Source: Candidatus Zixiibacteriota bacterium (GTDB lineage Bacteria; Zixibacteria; MSB-5A5; GN15; FEB-12). From it: 64,000 bases of DNA. Shown one piece after another: positions 7,987-17,053 of this stretch; within the stretch, counting starts at the first letter, position 1; every line of letters begins with the position of its first letter. A program made the position numbers and the translations under genes. The stretch covers positions 1 to 64,000 of the forward strand of contig JAWXAN010000018.1 of the NCBI GenBank assembly GCA_034439475.1, read 5' to 3'. The notes under the pieces are model-generated. The model was not told the origin of the DNA. It did no database searches and saw only the letters and a program-made list of their open reading frames with translations.

Positions 7987-8352
7987 CTAACCAATGTCCA
8001 CGAGAACCTTGAAGCCGCCGTATGACATCCGCCTACAATCAAAGGGCATTATCTTCGCGTCCATCATTTTTGCCAGACGCGGGTCCTTCATCACTTTGGC
8101 GATTACGCTGTCGCGGTGCGCGCGGGACTTGTAGACAATCCATGAAAACACCACAGCCTCTCCGGCCTTCAGCTTGGCCAGGGCCGGAAAAGGAAGTCCC
8201 ATCTTGACCGTCATGTCATCACCGACACACTCCCTGTATTCTAATGCTCCATGTTCCATCCACACTTTGCCTGCCTTTTGTGACATGCGGCGGTAGGCCA
8301 ATAAGTTTTTCTGGGGTACCGGTAAAACAAATCCATCGACATACTTTGCCAT
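7987..8352 (-). CDS. DUF1428 family protein (YbaA-like)
   Basis: This encodes 121 residues, the usual length for the DUF1428 family, with the N-terminal YVDGFVLPVP motif and the C-terminal PFDCRRMSYGGFKVLVDIG motif that define it. The fold is a dimeric alpha/beta barrel. The biochemical function is unknown. The start is supported by AAGGAG seven bases upstream of the ATG. It is a single gene flanked by the tRNA fragment and the transposase remnant, so its neighbours give no functional clue. Confidence 0.9.
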   Translation of the reverse strand: MAKYVDGFVLPVPQKNLLAYRRMSQKAGKVWMEHGALEYRECVGDDMTVKMGLPFPALAKLKAGEAVVFSWIVYKSRAHRDSVIAKVMKDPRLAKMMDAKIMPFDCRRMSYGGFKVLVDIG

Positions 8353-8516
8353 AACAATTCTCCTTCGATCATTCTAAATTTATTCTTCTTGTCTTTGCCT
8401 AATCTCATGTACGAAATATTTTCCAACTCTCTTTCATATAGCTTTTTGCCAATAGTTCCGCAAGTCGTCCAAGGGTTTGGTTCAGTCCTTAGGCAGCTCC
8501 GTATTTATGCATGAAT

Positions 8517-8545
8517 GTGGTGTCGGGCGTCTCTGCCCGACACTT
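8517..8545 (+). repeat. REP-like palindrome, left partner of an inverted pair
   Basis: This 29-nt sequence contains the hairpin gtcgggcgtctctgcccgac (7-bp stem, 6-nt loop). Its exact reverse complement lies at 9096-9124. The two copies bracket the RAYT-type transposase remnant, the arrangement of a REP/RAYT unit. Confidence 0.9.
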
Positions 8546-8605
8546 CCTCGAACTAAGTCCCTTTTCACTGACTGATTCTGTCAGTTCAATGTCTTAAATT
8601 AAATC

Positions 8606-9087
8606 ATGGGACGAAGACTTCGCGATATCGATATACTGATAGATCAACAAATCTTCTTTGTATCAACTGCCACACGCAATCACGAACATTTTTTCAAGGA
8701 TAACCTTAAGTTGGCCGGTCTATATTCTATCATTGGGCACGTCAGCGCGAGACACAATGCGCAAATCTACGGTTATGTTCTGATGCCAAATCATTTCCAT
8801 TTACTCATCTCAATTGACGGCGGCCCAAGCTCAGCAAATTTATGCATGATGTTAAATCTCTGAGTTGGAGGACACTTTTTGCAAAGAGGTCAGGCGTCTG
8901 GCGAGCACGATTTAATGGCCTCGCGATAACATCCGAAGTGCAATTTCAGACCAAGCTCAACTATATTCACAATAATCCTGTCAAAGCCGGACTGGCCAAC
9001 GAGGCAGAATCATGGCCGTTCTCGTCTGCTTCTTGTTGGAAAGAGGGAGTCTCTGATAGTCTTACCACGCTTGAGAGTCCCTATTGA
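8606..9087 (+). pseudogene. REP-associated tyrosine transposase (RAYT, Y1_Tnp family), frameshifted
   Basis: The first frame (8606-8863) encodes the family's N-terminal half with the HUH metal/DNA-nicking motif in MPNHFHLLI. It ends at TGA after a frame slip near 8835-8845. The second frame continues with MHDVKSLSWRT and the family hallmark YIHNNPVKAGL, to a stop at 9085-9087. The usual KSYT-like segment, which carries the nucleophilic tyrosine, reads KSLS here, so the enzyme probably lost its catalytic residue as well as its frame. The flanking 29-nt inverted palindromes are its likely cognate REP sequences. It is an inactive relic of the IS200/IS605-related domesticated transposases. Confidence 0.85.
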
Positions 9088-9095
9088 TTATATGA

Positions 9096-9124
9096 AAGTG
9101 TCGGGCAGAGACGCCCGACACCAC
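9096..9124 (-). repeat. REP-like palindrome, right partner of an inverted pair
   Basis: This is a perfect 29-nt reverse complement of 8517-8545 and carries the same stem-loop. It starts nine bases after the second-frame stop of the transposase remnant. Confidence 0.9.
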
Positions 9125-9256
9125 ATTAACACCCCGCCCGGTCGAAAATCCATCTCATGCGTAGTGGTCGTAAAGCCTTTCGGCCCCACCACGTCGGGCT
9201 TCATACTTGTCAATGTAGCGTATGAACAAGAATCAGGCAATCAAGTTTCTCTCCTG

Positions 9257-9291
9257 CAAAAAAATACCGCCCGGCAACAATGCCGAGCGGT
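9257..9291 (-). terminator. Rho-independent terminator of hppA
   Basis: On the minus strand an 11-bp stem with one mismatch (accgctcggca / tgccgggcggt) and a 4-nt loop is followed by a run of seven T residues. It lies 30 nt after the hppA stop codon and points the same way. Confidence 0.85.
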
Positions 9292-9321
9292 ACATCAACA
9301 AATCAAAAGCTCAATCAAGAA

Positions 9322-11607
9322 CTAAATAAAGAGCGGAGCAAGCACCAATGTGATGGTCGAAAGCAATTTAATCAACACGTGAAGCGACGGCCCGGCAGTA
9401 TCCTTAAATGGATCACCGACAGTATCGCCGACAACAGCCGCGCCATGAATGGGATTCTTAACCTTGCTGCCATCCTTCTGGGTTATATATTTACCGCCAT
9501 GGGCGCCAGTCTCAATATATTTTTTGGCGTTATCCCATGCGCCGCCGGAATTATTGAGAAAGAGCGCCATCAAAATTCCGCCAATAGTGCCAACCATCAG
9601 GAAGGCCGCCACAGATTCGGCTGCGATCAGCGGATTTTCGGCATCAATGAAGAATTTAAAGCTCAAGCCCACCGCGATCGGGGCAATTACCACCAGTAAG
9701 CCCGGGAGAACCATTTCCCTCAACGCCGCCTTGGTGACAATATCCACACATGCGCCATAGTCAGGTTTGAAGTCATCCGGGAACTGGATCATGTCGTTCT
9801 TTCTCGGCAATTTGGCATACTGACGGCGTACCTCTTCGATAATCGATTTGGCCGCCTTGCCAACTGCGCGAATACAGAGCGACGAGAAAAGAAATACAAG
9901 CATGCACCCAAGCAACGCCCCTACAAACACAACTGGTTTGGACAGATCGACGCTAAACTCAACCATTTTCCCAGCCGCGTCAGTTGTGCCATACAGGCCG
10001 GAGTAGTGGAGAATTTCATCCATATAGGCTTGGAACAATAAAAACGCCGCAAGTCCCGCCGAACCAACCGCGTAACCTTTTGTGAGGGCCTTGGTGGTGT
10101 TTCCAACAGAATCGAGTCTGTCGGTACGCTCGCGAACTTGCTCCGGCTGATGCGACATTTCAACAATACCACCGGCATTGTCTGTGATAGGACCGAAGGT
10201 ATCCATAGCAAGGATATATGCCGCTGTCGCAAGCATACCCATCGTAGCGACGGCCGTACCAAAAAGTCCGCCGCTGACTGATGTTCCAGCAAATGCGGCC
10301 TGTCCTATGAAGTACGACCCAAGAAGCGCAGCGCTCGTCACCAGTACAGGAAGCGCGGTGCTCTCCAAACCAACAGCCACGCCTGAGATGATATTGGTTG
10401 CCGGGCCGGTGGTTGAGGCATCGGCGATTTCTTTCACCGGCCGATATTGATATTCAGTGTAATATTGCGTTATAAAAACGTACAGAATCGAAGTCACGAC
10501 TCCTATGATTCCGCAGAGAAAGAAATGCCACCAGGCATCGGGTACCTTTGGTACATCCAAAAGGTAATATGCAGTTGCGCCAAAACCGATCATGGCCAAA
10601 GCCGCCGAAACAAAATAGCCGCGGTTGAGGGCCTGCATCGGATCTTCCTGTTCATTTTTCAGCTTCACTGAAAGAATGCCTACGATCGAAGCAATAATTC
10701 CAAACGCTCGAGCAACAAGCGGGAACATCATAACACCGATAATTCCGGCAGTGAAATCGACTCCAGCACGCTCAGCGGCCACCGCGAGTGTCGCGCCAAG
10801 AATCATCGCGCCGATATTTTCAGCGGCCGTTGACTCAAAGAGGTCAGCGCCACGACCGGCACAGTCGCCGACATTATCCCCGACAAGATCGGCAATAACA
10901 GCAGGGTTACGGGGATCATCTTCGGGAATGCCAGCCTCTACTTTGCCAACAAGGTCAGCGCCGACATCGGCCGCTTTGGTATAAATACCACCGCCGACTT
11001 GGGCAAAAAGCGCCACAAACGACGCTCCAAATCCATAGCCGACTATAAGAAGCGGGATTCTGGCAGGCTCGACATCTGTGAAAAATGAGACAGACAGGTA
11101 AAGTAGGGTGACACCGAGAAGCGACATTGCAACGACGAGTAGTCCGGAGACTGCTCCACCGCGAAGGGCAGTACGCATAGCATCGTTAAGACTTGTCAGT
11201 GCGGCAGTTGCTGTGCGGATATTTGTGCGAATCGACACCCACATACCAACGTAACCCGCTATCACTGAACAGATAGCTCCAAAAACAAAAGAGACAGTCA
11301 CCCAGAGCGCAAGCGACATCGCTGTATCGACTGGATCAAATTCACGATGTTCACGGATAATACCGTAGCCGATAAAAAGCGCAAGCGCGACAAGAGCGGC
11401 AAGCATCACAATTGTTCTGTTTTGACGGCGTAAAAATGCCTCGGCCCCGTCTTTGATAGCGTTTGAAATGGCCTGCATTGCGGCCGTGCCGGTTGGTCTT
11501 TTCAGCACCCAACTTGCCAGCCACCAAGCGAAAACAAGCCCGAGAATGCTGATACCAATTATCAGACTCAGCAAAAACCCTTCGCTACGAAAAAACCCCT
11601 CACTCAT
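9322..11607 (-). CDS. hppA: Membrane-bound proton-translocating pyrophosphatase, K+-independent type
   Basis: This encodes 761 residues with about 16 membrane segments, a typical length for the family. It hydrolyses cytoplasmic pyrophosphate and pumps ions across the inner membrane. The substrate-binding signature DVGADLVGKVE is at about residues 212-222, followed by the DNVGDCAGRGADL motif, and a second acidic cluster GDTVGDPFKDTAGPS lies near the C-terminus. The motif GNTTKA at about 501-506 carries Lys where K+-dependent enzymes have Ala, so it should be K+-independent and proton-pumping. GAGGAG precedes the ATG, and a clear terminator follows. It is monocistronic. Confidence 0.95.
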   Translation of the reverse strand: MSEGFFRSEGFLLSLIIGISILGLVFAWWLASWVLKRPTGTAAMQAISNAIKDGAEAFLRRQNRTIVMLAALVALALFIGYGIIREHREFDPVDTAMSLALWVTVSFVFGAICSVIAGYVGMWVSIRTNIRTATAALTSLNDAMRTALRGGAVSGLLVVAMSLLGVTLLYLSVSFFTDVEPARIPLLIVGYGFGASFVALFAQVGGGIYTKAADVGADLVGKVEAGIPEDDPRNPAVIADLVGDNVGDCAGRGADLFESTAAENIGAMILGATLAVAAERAGVDFTAGIIGVMMFPLVARAFGIIASIVGILSVKLKNEQEDPMQALNRGYFVSAALAMIGFGATAYYLLDVPKVPDAWWHFFLCGIIGVVTSILYVFITQYYTEYQYRPVKEIADASTTGPATNIISGVAVGLESTALPVLVTSAALLGSYFIGQAAFAGTSVSGGLFGTAVATMGMLATAAYILAMDTFGPITDNAGGIVEMSHQPEQVRERTDRLDSVGNTTKALTKGYAVGSAGLAAFLLFQAYMDEILHYSGLYGTTDAAGKMVEFSVDLSKPVVFVGALLGCMLVFLFSSLCIRAVGKAAKSIIEEVRRQYAKLPRKNDMIQFPDDFKPDYGACVDIVTKAALREMVLPGLLVVIAPIAVGLSFKFFIDAENPLIAAESVAAFLMVGTIGGILMALFLNNSGGAWDNAKKYIETGAHGGKYITQKDGSKVKNPIHGAAVVGDTVGDPFKDTAGPSLHVLIKLLSTITLVLAPLFI

Positions 11608-11823
11608 GACGTACTCCTCTCACTGACCATTAATCCTCCAGTTGATTATTTGGAATTATTCGTTTAGATATTATTTATTTTTCATGTTTCTTGAATTCAT
11701 GGGATTTGTGTTTTCAAACTCACTCACACATAAGCAGTTAAGACGCCATGATTGCATTTGTAGGTCTCGCACATTTCACTCTTCTCGCCCGCTTTGTAAA
11801 CATCATTCCAAGTCCATAAAAAA

Positions 11824-11905
11824 TGGTGGGGGAAGGATTCGAACCTTCGAAGGCTAAGCCGACAGATTTACAGTCTGTTCCATTTGACCGCTCTGGAACC
11901 CCACC
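11824..11905 (-). tRNA. tRNA-Tyr (GTA anticodon)
   Basis: On the minus strand the gene starts GGTGGGG and closes with CCCCACC plus discriminator A. The anticodon loop reads CTGTAAA, giving GTA. A long variable arm marks it as a class II tRNA, and the T arm has GGTTCGAATCC. The CCA end is not encoded (the next bases are TTT). The length is 82 nt. Confidence 0.95.
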
Positions 11906-12094
11906 AATTAGAATCCATCAGCTCTCGCTTCGAGCATGCCGGTCAACTGCCAAAGCTGGCAAATATATACGGATTTTAACAAAACACAACGGAAATATGA
12001 CTTAGAAAATCACTTAGAACAGAGTTTTGATCACGCATTTCATAAAGCGGCGCAATGTCTTAGCTGATACAGGGCAAATCGAGGGCGCAAGCGT

Positions 12095-13366
12095 CTACAA
12101 ATCAGACTTGGGCGTGCGAACAGTTTCATGCCGTCTGCTGACATAACCATCGAGAATCGAATCTGAAGATATCACAGCCTCTGAAAGAATACGCTTTGCA
12201 TGATGACTTTCACGCTTCTCACAAAATTTAGCGTGTGCGGTTTCAACAAATGACTTGAATGTGATGCGAAACGTCTCAGCCGAAAAGCGAAGAGCGTTCT
12301 GTCTAATCGTATAGGCATCAAAGTTGTTCTCAGATGCCTCAAACCGGTCAACAGCATCGATGATCGCCTCAGGCGTCTGTGACTCGAAAAATATACCAGT
12401 CTGACCCTCAATGACCGTCTCCCTCGCTCCGCCACGTCCAAAAGCAATGACCGGCGTTCCGCAGGCTTGAGCTTCGACCGGTAATATTCCAAAATCTTCT
12501 TCCGCAGCAAAGACAAAGGCACGGGCGCGCTGGAGGTGATCTCTCAATACTGTGAACGGCTGGTATCCAAGAAGAGTCACATTCGGAGTAGCTTTACTCT
12601 TTATCTGTCCAAAAAGCGGTCCGCTGCCTATTACCACAAGTTTTTTTTCGGGCATTCTGGCAAAGGCCTCGACAATCAGCTCGATCCGCTTGTACGGCAC
12701 CATCCGCGAGGCTGTGAAATAGAAGTCCTCCTTCTCGTGCGAGAGCGCAAAGTCATCCACGCTAACAGGCGGAAAGATAATTGTCGATGGGCGTCCATAG
12801 ATTTTTTCGATACGGCGCGCGATATAGCCGGAACTAGCAACAAAAGCGTCAACTCCATTCGCGGTCCGATAATCCCAAAGTCTGAGCCGGTGGAGCAATA
12901 TTTTCGCCAGCCAGCCTTTGAGTCCGACGCTCAGACCTGATTCTCTCAGATACTGATGGCTTAAATCCCACGCATATCGCATTGGGGAATAACAATAACA
13001 AATATGAACCTGATCCGGGCCAGTCAACACTCCTTTTGACACCGCATGGCTGCTGGAAATAATCAGATCGTATGCGGACAAATCGAATTGCTCGACAGCA
13101 AGAGGCATGAGCAGGAGATAGGAGCGATATTTTTTCTTCGCAAATGGTAGTTTCTGAATGAATGAGGTTCGAACGGTTTTGTTTTGAATGAACCCCCGCT
13201 GATTCGGCGAAAGAAAATCGACCTGTGCAAAAAGATCGGCCTGAGGAAACAGATTCAGAATCTGCTCAACCACTCTTTCGGAACCCGAGTAGTCTACCAG
13301 CCATTCATGGACCACGGCGATACGAAGATCGCTTAACGAAATCTTACCGTGCTTTTCATGCTTCAT
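12095..13366 (-). CDS. Glycosyltransferase family 4 (WbaZ-like)
   Basis: The protein has about 423 residues from the ATG at 13364-13366. It transfers a sugar to a lipid-linked glycan intermediate on the cytoplasmic side of the membrane. The N-terminal domain begins RIAVVHEWLVDYSGSERVVEQ and contains HICYCYSPMRYAWD, typical of the WbaZ/mannosyltransferase subgroup. The C-terminal nucleotide-sugar site includes PVEAQACGTPVIAFGRGGARE. The open frame extends another 63 codons upstream inside the preceding epimerase gene, but family similarity starts at the chosen ATG, which overlaps that gene's stop by 11 nt. Donor and acceptor are unknown. Confidence 0.85.
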   Translation of the reverse strand: MKHEKHGKISLSDLRIAVVHEWLVDYSGSERVVEQILNLFPQADLFAQVDFLSPNQRGFIQNKTVRTSFIQKLPFAKKKYRSYLLLMPLAVEQFDLSAYDLIISSSHAVSKGVLTGPDQVHICYCYSPMRYAWDLSHQYLRESGLSVGLKGWLAKILLHRLRLWDYRTANGVDAFVASSGYIARRIEKIYGRPSTIIFPPVSVDDFALSHEKEDFYFTASRMVPYKRIELIVEAFARMPEKKLVVIGSGPLFGQIKSKATPNVTLLGYQPFTVLRDHLQRARAFVFAAEEDFGILPVEAQACGTPVIAFGRGGARETVIEGQTGIFFESQTPEAIIDAVDRFEASENNFDAYTIRQNALRFSAETFRITFKSFVETAHAKFCEKRESHHAKRILSEAVISSDSILDGYVSRRHETVRTPKSDL

Positions 13367-14444
13367 GGAGCGAGTCGACCTGTGAAATAGTTTCGGACTC
13401 CGCTTGCGATGCTTTGCCTGCAGGCGCAATCGAGCGGTGTTTTTGAGGCTGTGTTTTTGATTCTGTATCAATAATACCAAAATCAGCCGGAGCAATCGTT
13501 TCCCAGTGTTGTAGAGATTGCGCAAAATCGAACGAAAACTCGAAGCCCAGATCAAGAAGAGTTTTTGGAATAATATGGGTCGGTGTCGCAGCTTTTTTCA
13601 CCCGCACCGGATGTATGGCGCCGGAAGTACCTGAAAATCCATGAATAATCTTTGCAATTGGAAGCAACAACCAGAGCGGCAGTGGGATAACAAGCGCATT
13701 GCTTCTCAAGTGTCTTTTGACGCTCTCGACCAATTCTCCCAATGACTGAGTGGGGTACTCGACATAATTATAGGTCACTGTGGAATACGGCGAATTCATC
13801 AGAAACTCTATACTTTCCAATAATCCGTAAATATAGCCATAGGATTTAAAAACCGAAGACTCGCCAGGATATGCAAAATAGCCTCGCTTTACAGCTCTTA
13901 TCATGCGAAGGATATTACCCGGGTCGCCCGGACCATATAACACACCAGGACGTGAAATCAGTAACCGTCTCCCCTCGCCCCTGCTCTGCCATCCCGCATG
14001 AATCAATTCGGCCGGATATTTTGAGCCGCCGTAGGGTTTAGTTGGACGAATAGGTGAAGATTCATCAGTTGGGCCGTTCGTCGGTCCATAGACAGAGATA
14101 CTGCTGGTGAAATAGATATTCTTGCAGTTGACCTGCTCGGCATAGGAACAGACATTTTCCGCGCCAGGTAGATTTGTATCAAAATATTCTTGATGAGTAT
14201 GCCCCGGCTCGCGGTGAATTGCGGCAAGGTTAAAAATCCAATCAGGACTTGCTAAAATGATATTTGCCGGGATCGGGTTTCGAACATCAGTGGCTGAATA
14301 GCTGATTCCGGGCTGACCTTCGAGCGCGCTTGGTTGAATGTCGGCGATATGAATATGACTAAACTGTTCGGACGATAAAAACCGCCGAGCCAGATGGGTT
14401 CCGACAAACCCTGACCCGCCGAATATGACACATGTTTTACCCAC
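13356..14444 (-). CDS. NAD-dependent epimerase/dehydratase (extended SDR)
   Basis: This encodes 362 residues. The Rossmann motif VIFGGSGFVGTHLARR is at the N-terminus, followed by a catalytic Ser/Thr region FTSSISVYGP and the YGGSKYPAE stretch with the YxxxK pair. These residues mark a nucleotide-sugar epimerase, dehydratase or reductase of the extended SDR class. The substrate cannot be told from sequence. It sits between a family 4 glycosyltransferase and the chain-length regulator, so it likely makes or finishes one sugar of the surface glycan. The last 11 nt overlap the next gene. Confidence 0.8.
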   Translation of the reverse strand: MGKTCVIFGGSGFVGTHLARRFLSSEQFSHIHIADIQPSALEGQPGISYSATDVRNPIPANIILASPDWIFNLAAIHREPGHTHQEYFDTNLPGAENVCSYAEQVNCKNIYFTSSISVYGPTNGPTDESSPIRPTKPYGGSKYPAELIHAGWQSRGEGRRLLISRPGVLYGPGDPGNILRMIRAVKRGYFAYPGESSVFKSYGYIYGLLESIEFLMNSPYSTVTYNYVEYPTQSLGELVESVKRHLRSNALVIPLPLWLLLPIAKIIHGFSGTSGAIHPVRVKKAATPTHIIPKTLLDLGFEFSFDFAQSLQHWETIAPADFGIIDTESKTQPQKHRSIAPAGKASQAESETISQVDSLHEA

Positions 14445-14519
14445 ATCGCTCCTGTTTGAATCTTTAGTGCAATTAGCGCAAAAAGACCTGCTTACGCAAC
14501 AAGAACAGCACAGGAATTA

Positions 14520-15674
14520 CTACAAAGTAACTTCCTGCTTTTCCGCGACTGACCCTCGAAGTGTCATGCTAACCGTGCTGACAAGCTTTTCTCCCTTCGG
14601 GAAGGCTTTCTGCAAGTCTCTCCGGATAGCTTCGTATTCACCCCGATAGTCGCCATTTTTCTGCTGGCCAAGATATTCGAGCGCAAACGCCAGCGCAACT
14701 GATCCAATTAAGGCAAACAAAGTCGCAACAAATACGGTCAGTGTTCGATTGGGGCCTGTTTTTATGGTCGGGAGCGAGGGCTTATCGAGTATCCGGATAA
14801 TTGGCATATCTTTTTGCGAGGTAAATTTTGCAATCTCATACTGCTGTTGCAGGTAAATCAGGGCTGTTGATTTCAGTTCTACTTCTCTTTGATGCCGCGC
14901 AAGTCCGGTAAGTATTTCAGGATTTGACGAGCCAGCCCAGTCGCTGTTGGATAAACGATACGTCTGCAGATTATCCTCAGCTCTTTCCAATTCTTTTTTG
15001 ACGATTGCCAGTTGTCCGGCCAGATAAGTCTGGGTATTCTTTGCGCCCGACCTCCTTTTATTGAGATTGTAATCCTCAAGCTGGTTCAGATACTCCTCCG
15101 CCACGGCCTGGGATAGTTCCGGATATTCGGTCTCGACGGTCAGCACGATCTCCCCTGTTCGCTTTCCTGCGTTTACAGAAGTGATATCATCAAGGTAATT
15201 TCTTAGTCGAGTTGGGTCAGTCTCGCCGAAGTACTCAGGGACGGTCATCGCCAGACTCTTTTCATTAAACCCAAATTCAAAGCGTTTAGATAGCAATGCG
15301 TCTTTAACCAGGTCTGATCGAAGTATAAGCGGGTAAAGGGCCGAAGAGTTTTCTTCGGTCATGCTCATCGAGCCCAAACCAACCAGATCTTTTAATGCCG
15401 TGACATTGTCCGTCTGTCCCGAAGGTAAAAGTGTTGCCTTAGACTGATAGCTATTGGCCGTCATGAGCATCATCGTTACGGCCGTTATTGCGACAAGACC
15501 AACGACGGTCGTGATTAACTTTCGTCTCCGAATAAGCATGCGGATGAAACCATACAAATGAACCTCGAATGTCCGTTCGGTCACTGCCTCATACGAACTA
15601 TTGGTAATAGACTCACGCTCAAATGTCGAGTGTGAGTCGGAAGAGATCTGCTGGTGTAGTCGGTTTTTATGCAT
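14520..15674 (-). CDS. Wzz/GumC-type chain-length determinant protein
   Basis: The protein has about 384 residues and sets the modal chain length of the exported polysaccharide. It is an inner-membrane protein with one membrane segment near the N-terminus (TTVVGLVAITAVTMMLM) and one near the C-terminus (TVFVATLFALIGSVALAFAL), enclosing a periplasmic, mostly helical domain. A LeuGlyGln-type linker and a Pro-rich IIRILDKPSLPTIK segment precede the second membrane pass, as in Wzz proteins. No tyrosine-kinase domain is fused. I choose the ATG at 15672-15674 because AAAGGAT lies just upstream, in preference to an ATG 15 codons earlier with no such site. Confidence 0.8.
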   Translation of the reverse strand: MHKNRLHQQISSDSHSTFERESITNSSYEAVTERTFEVHLYGFIRMLIRRRKLITTVVGLVAITAVTMMLMTANSYQSKATLLPSGQTDNVTALKDLVGLGSMSMTEENSSALYPLILRSDLVKDALLSKRFEFGFNEKSLAMTVPEYFGETDPTRLRNYLDDITSVNAGKRTGEIVLTVETEYPELSQAVAEEYLNQLEDYNLNKRRSGAKNTQTYLAGQLAIVKKELERAEDNLQTYRLSNSDWAGSSNPEILTGLARHQREVELKSTALIYLQQQYEIAKFTSQKDMPIIRILDKPSLPTIKTGPNRTLTVFVATLFALIGSVALAFALEYLGQQKNGDYRGEYEAIRRDLQKAFPKGEKLVSTVSMTLRGSVAEKQEVTL

Positions 15675-15959
15675 AGCATCCTTTCTATACGAAGAACTTG
15701 TACTCAAAATGCTTGCCATGCAGGGAACTTATTTGCCTTTCGTAAGCCCGTATCAACCAAACATTTAACTGCCTACTTGTGGGCATCCAATCAGCAACGG
15801 CTAAATGAGACCTCTTACAAGGAAAACTGTTCCTTCTTTATAGGAATTAACTTTCCAATAGTTTCATTTGAAACCGACAGCCGTCAATTGTTCCGCAAGA
15901 TCTTGTCGCTGGCTAAGCGTCGCGAAAATAGAGGTGTGACCTGACGGTTTTACTCTCTC

Positions 15960-17018
15960 TTATCCTAACTTGGAAATCAACTCAAGAAGCTGTGTTGCGG
16001 ATTTGTTCCAGTTGAACATTCGCGCTCTTTCAAGTCCCTTTGCCTTGAGCTTCGCACGTAAATCTAAATCCCCGAGCAGACGGACGATCCCACTTGCTAT
16101 ATCCTCGACATTCAGCGGATCAATATAGAGAGATGCGTCACCGCATACTTCCGGGATGCTGGCAGCGTTGGCCACAACTGTCGGACAGCCGCACATCATC
16201 GCTTCAAGAGGCGGCAAACCAAAACCCTCGTAATAGGATGGAAAGACGAAGAGCTCGGCTTTCTGATATAGACGGCAAAGCTCTGTGTCATCCACACGTC
16301 CCACAAATTCTATTCTTTTTGAAAGCGATAAATTCAAGTCAAATCGTTCATCGGTAAATATGTCAACTTTCGCCCCAACAATAATTAACTTGATGTCGCT
16401 CAGGCGAGGATACTGGAATGCTTTTACCAAGCGCACGAAATTCTTTGCCGGATCAAGCGATGAAACTGCCAGGCAGTATTGTTCTCTACTCACGTCCTTT
16501 TCACCGCTCATTGCAGGCTTGAAGATGTCAGAGGCGGCCCCAGGAATAACATGGATACATGAGCTATCAATCCTCAGCAACTCCTCAATTTCTTTACGGG
16601 AGAACTCGCTGACTGTGACGACCTTTCGCGCCCTGCGCGCGATAATCGGTTGAACTAATTTATATGCCAATGAAAAGGCTTTTGAATATCGTTCAGGATA
16701 TCGTAGATATGAGACGTCATAGATAACAACTATTGAATTCCTATAGCCAATCGGAGCAATATTACCAAAGTTTATGAGAAGTGGGGACTTTTCCTTGAGT
16801 AAGTACAGTGGCAATTCCACCTGCTCCCAAAAATAACCTCTTCCGAAGCCAATCTTTTGCGCTGACAACTCATGGGCTATTTTATCATGTAACACATTTT
16901 TAGGAGTTAAAACCGTGATCTCCTGCGATAGCTGTCGCAACTGGCGTGACATCTCGGTCGCATAGCGCTGAACACCGGTGGTTGGCTGGCTGAGAAAGCG
17001 GCCATTGATATAGATCAT
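15960..17018 (-). CDS. Glycosyltransferase family 4
   Basis: This encodes about 352 residues of GT-B fold. It begins MIYINGRFLSQPTTGVQRYATEM, the acceptor-side motif typical of mannosyl/rhamnosyltransferase-like family 4 enzymes. It carries the donor-site motif VFPSYYEGFGLPPLEAMMCG with the E-x7-E pattern. It presumably adds one sugar to the repeat unit on the cytoplasmic membrane face. A GTG two codons upstream is an alternative start. The gene follows the Wzy candidate by about 35 nt. A 240-nt gap separates its stop from the Wzz start, so Wzz may have its own promoter. Confidence 0.88.
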   Translation of the reverse strand: MIYINGRFLSQPTTGVQRYATEMSRQLRQLSQEITVLTPKNVLHDKIAHELSAQKIGFGRGYFWEQVELPLYLLKEKSPLLINFGNIAPIGYRNSIVVIYDVSYLRYPERYSKAFSLAYKLVQPIIARRARKVVTVSEFSRKEIEELLRIDSSCIHVIPGAASDIFKPAMSGEKDVSREQYCLAVSSLDPAKNFVRLVKAFQYPRLSDIKLIIVGAKVDIFTDERFDLNLSLSKRIEFVGRVDDTELCRLYQKAELFVFPSYYEGFGLPPLEAMMCGCPTVVANAASIPEVCGDASLYIDPLNVEDIASGIVRLLGDLDLRAKLKAKGLERARMFNWNKSATQLLELISKLG

Positions 17019-17053
17019 GGACACATTACTTAATAAGTAGCATTGCGTTCCGT

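Noticed and set aside
9071-9325. Short plus-strand frame after the transposase remnant
   Set aside because: It crosses the REP palindrome and the hppA terminator and encodes low-similarity sequence.
12536-12940. Plus-strand open frames inside the glycosyltransferase and neighbouring genes
   Set aside because: They are reverse-frame shadows of strongly conserved minus-strand genes and have no family match.
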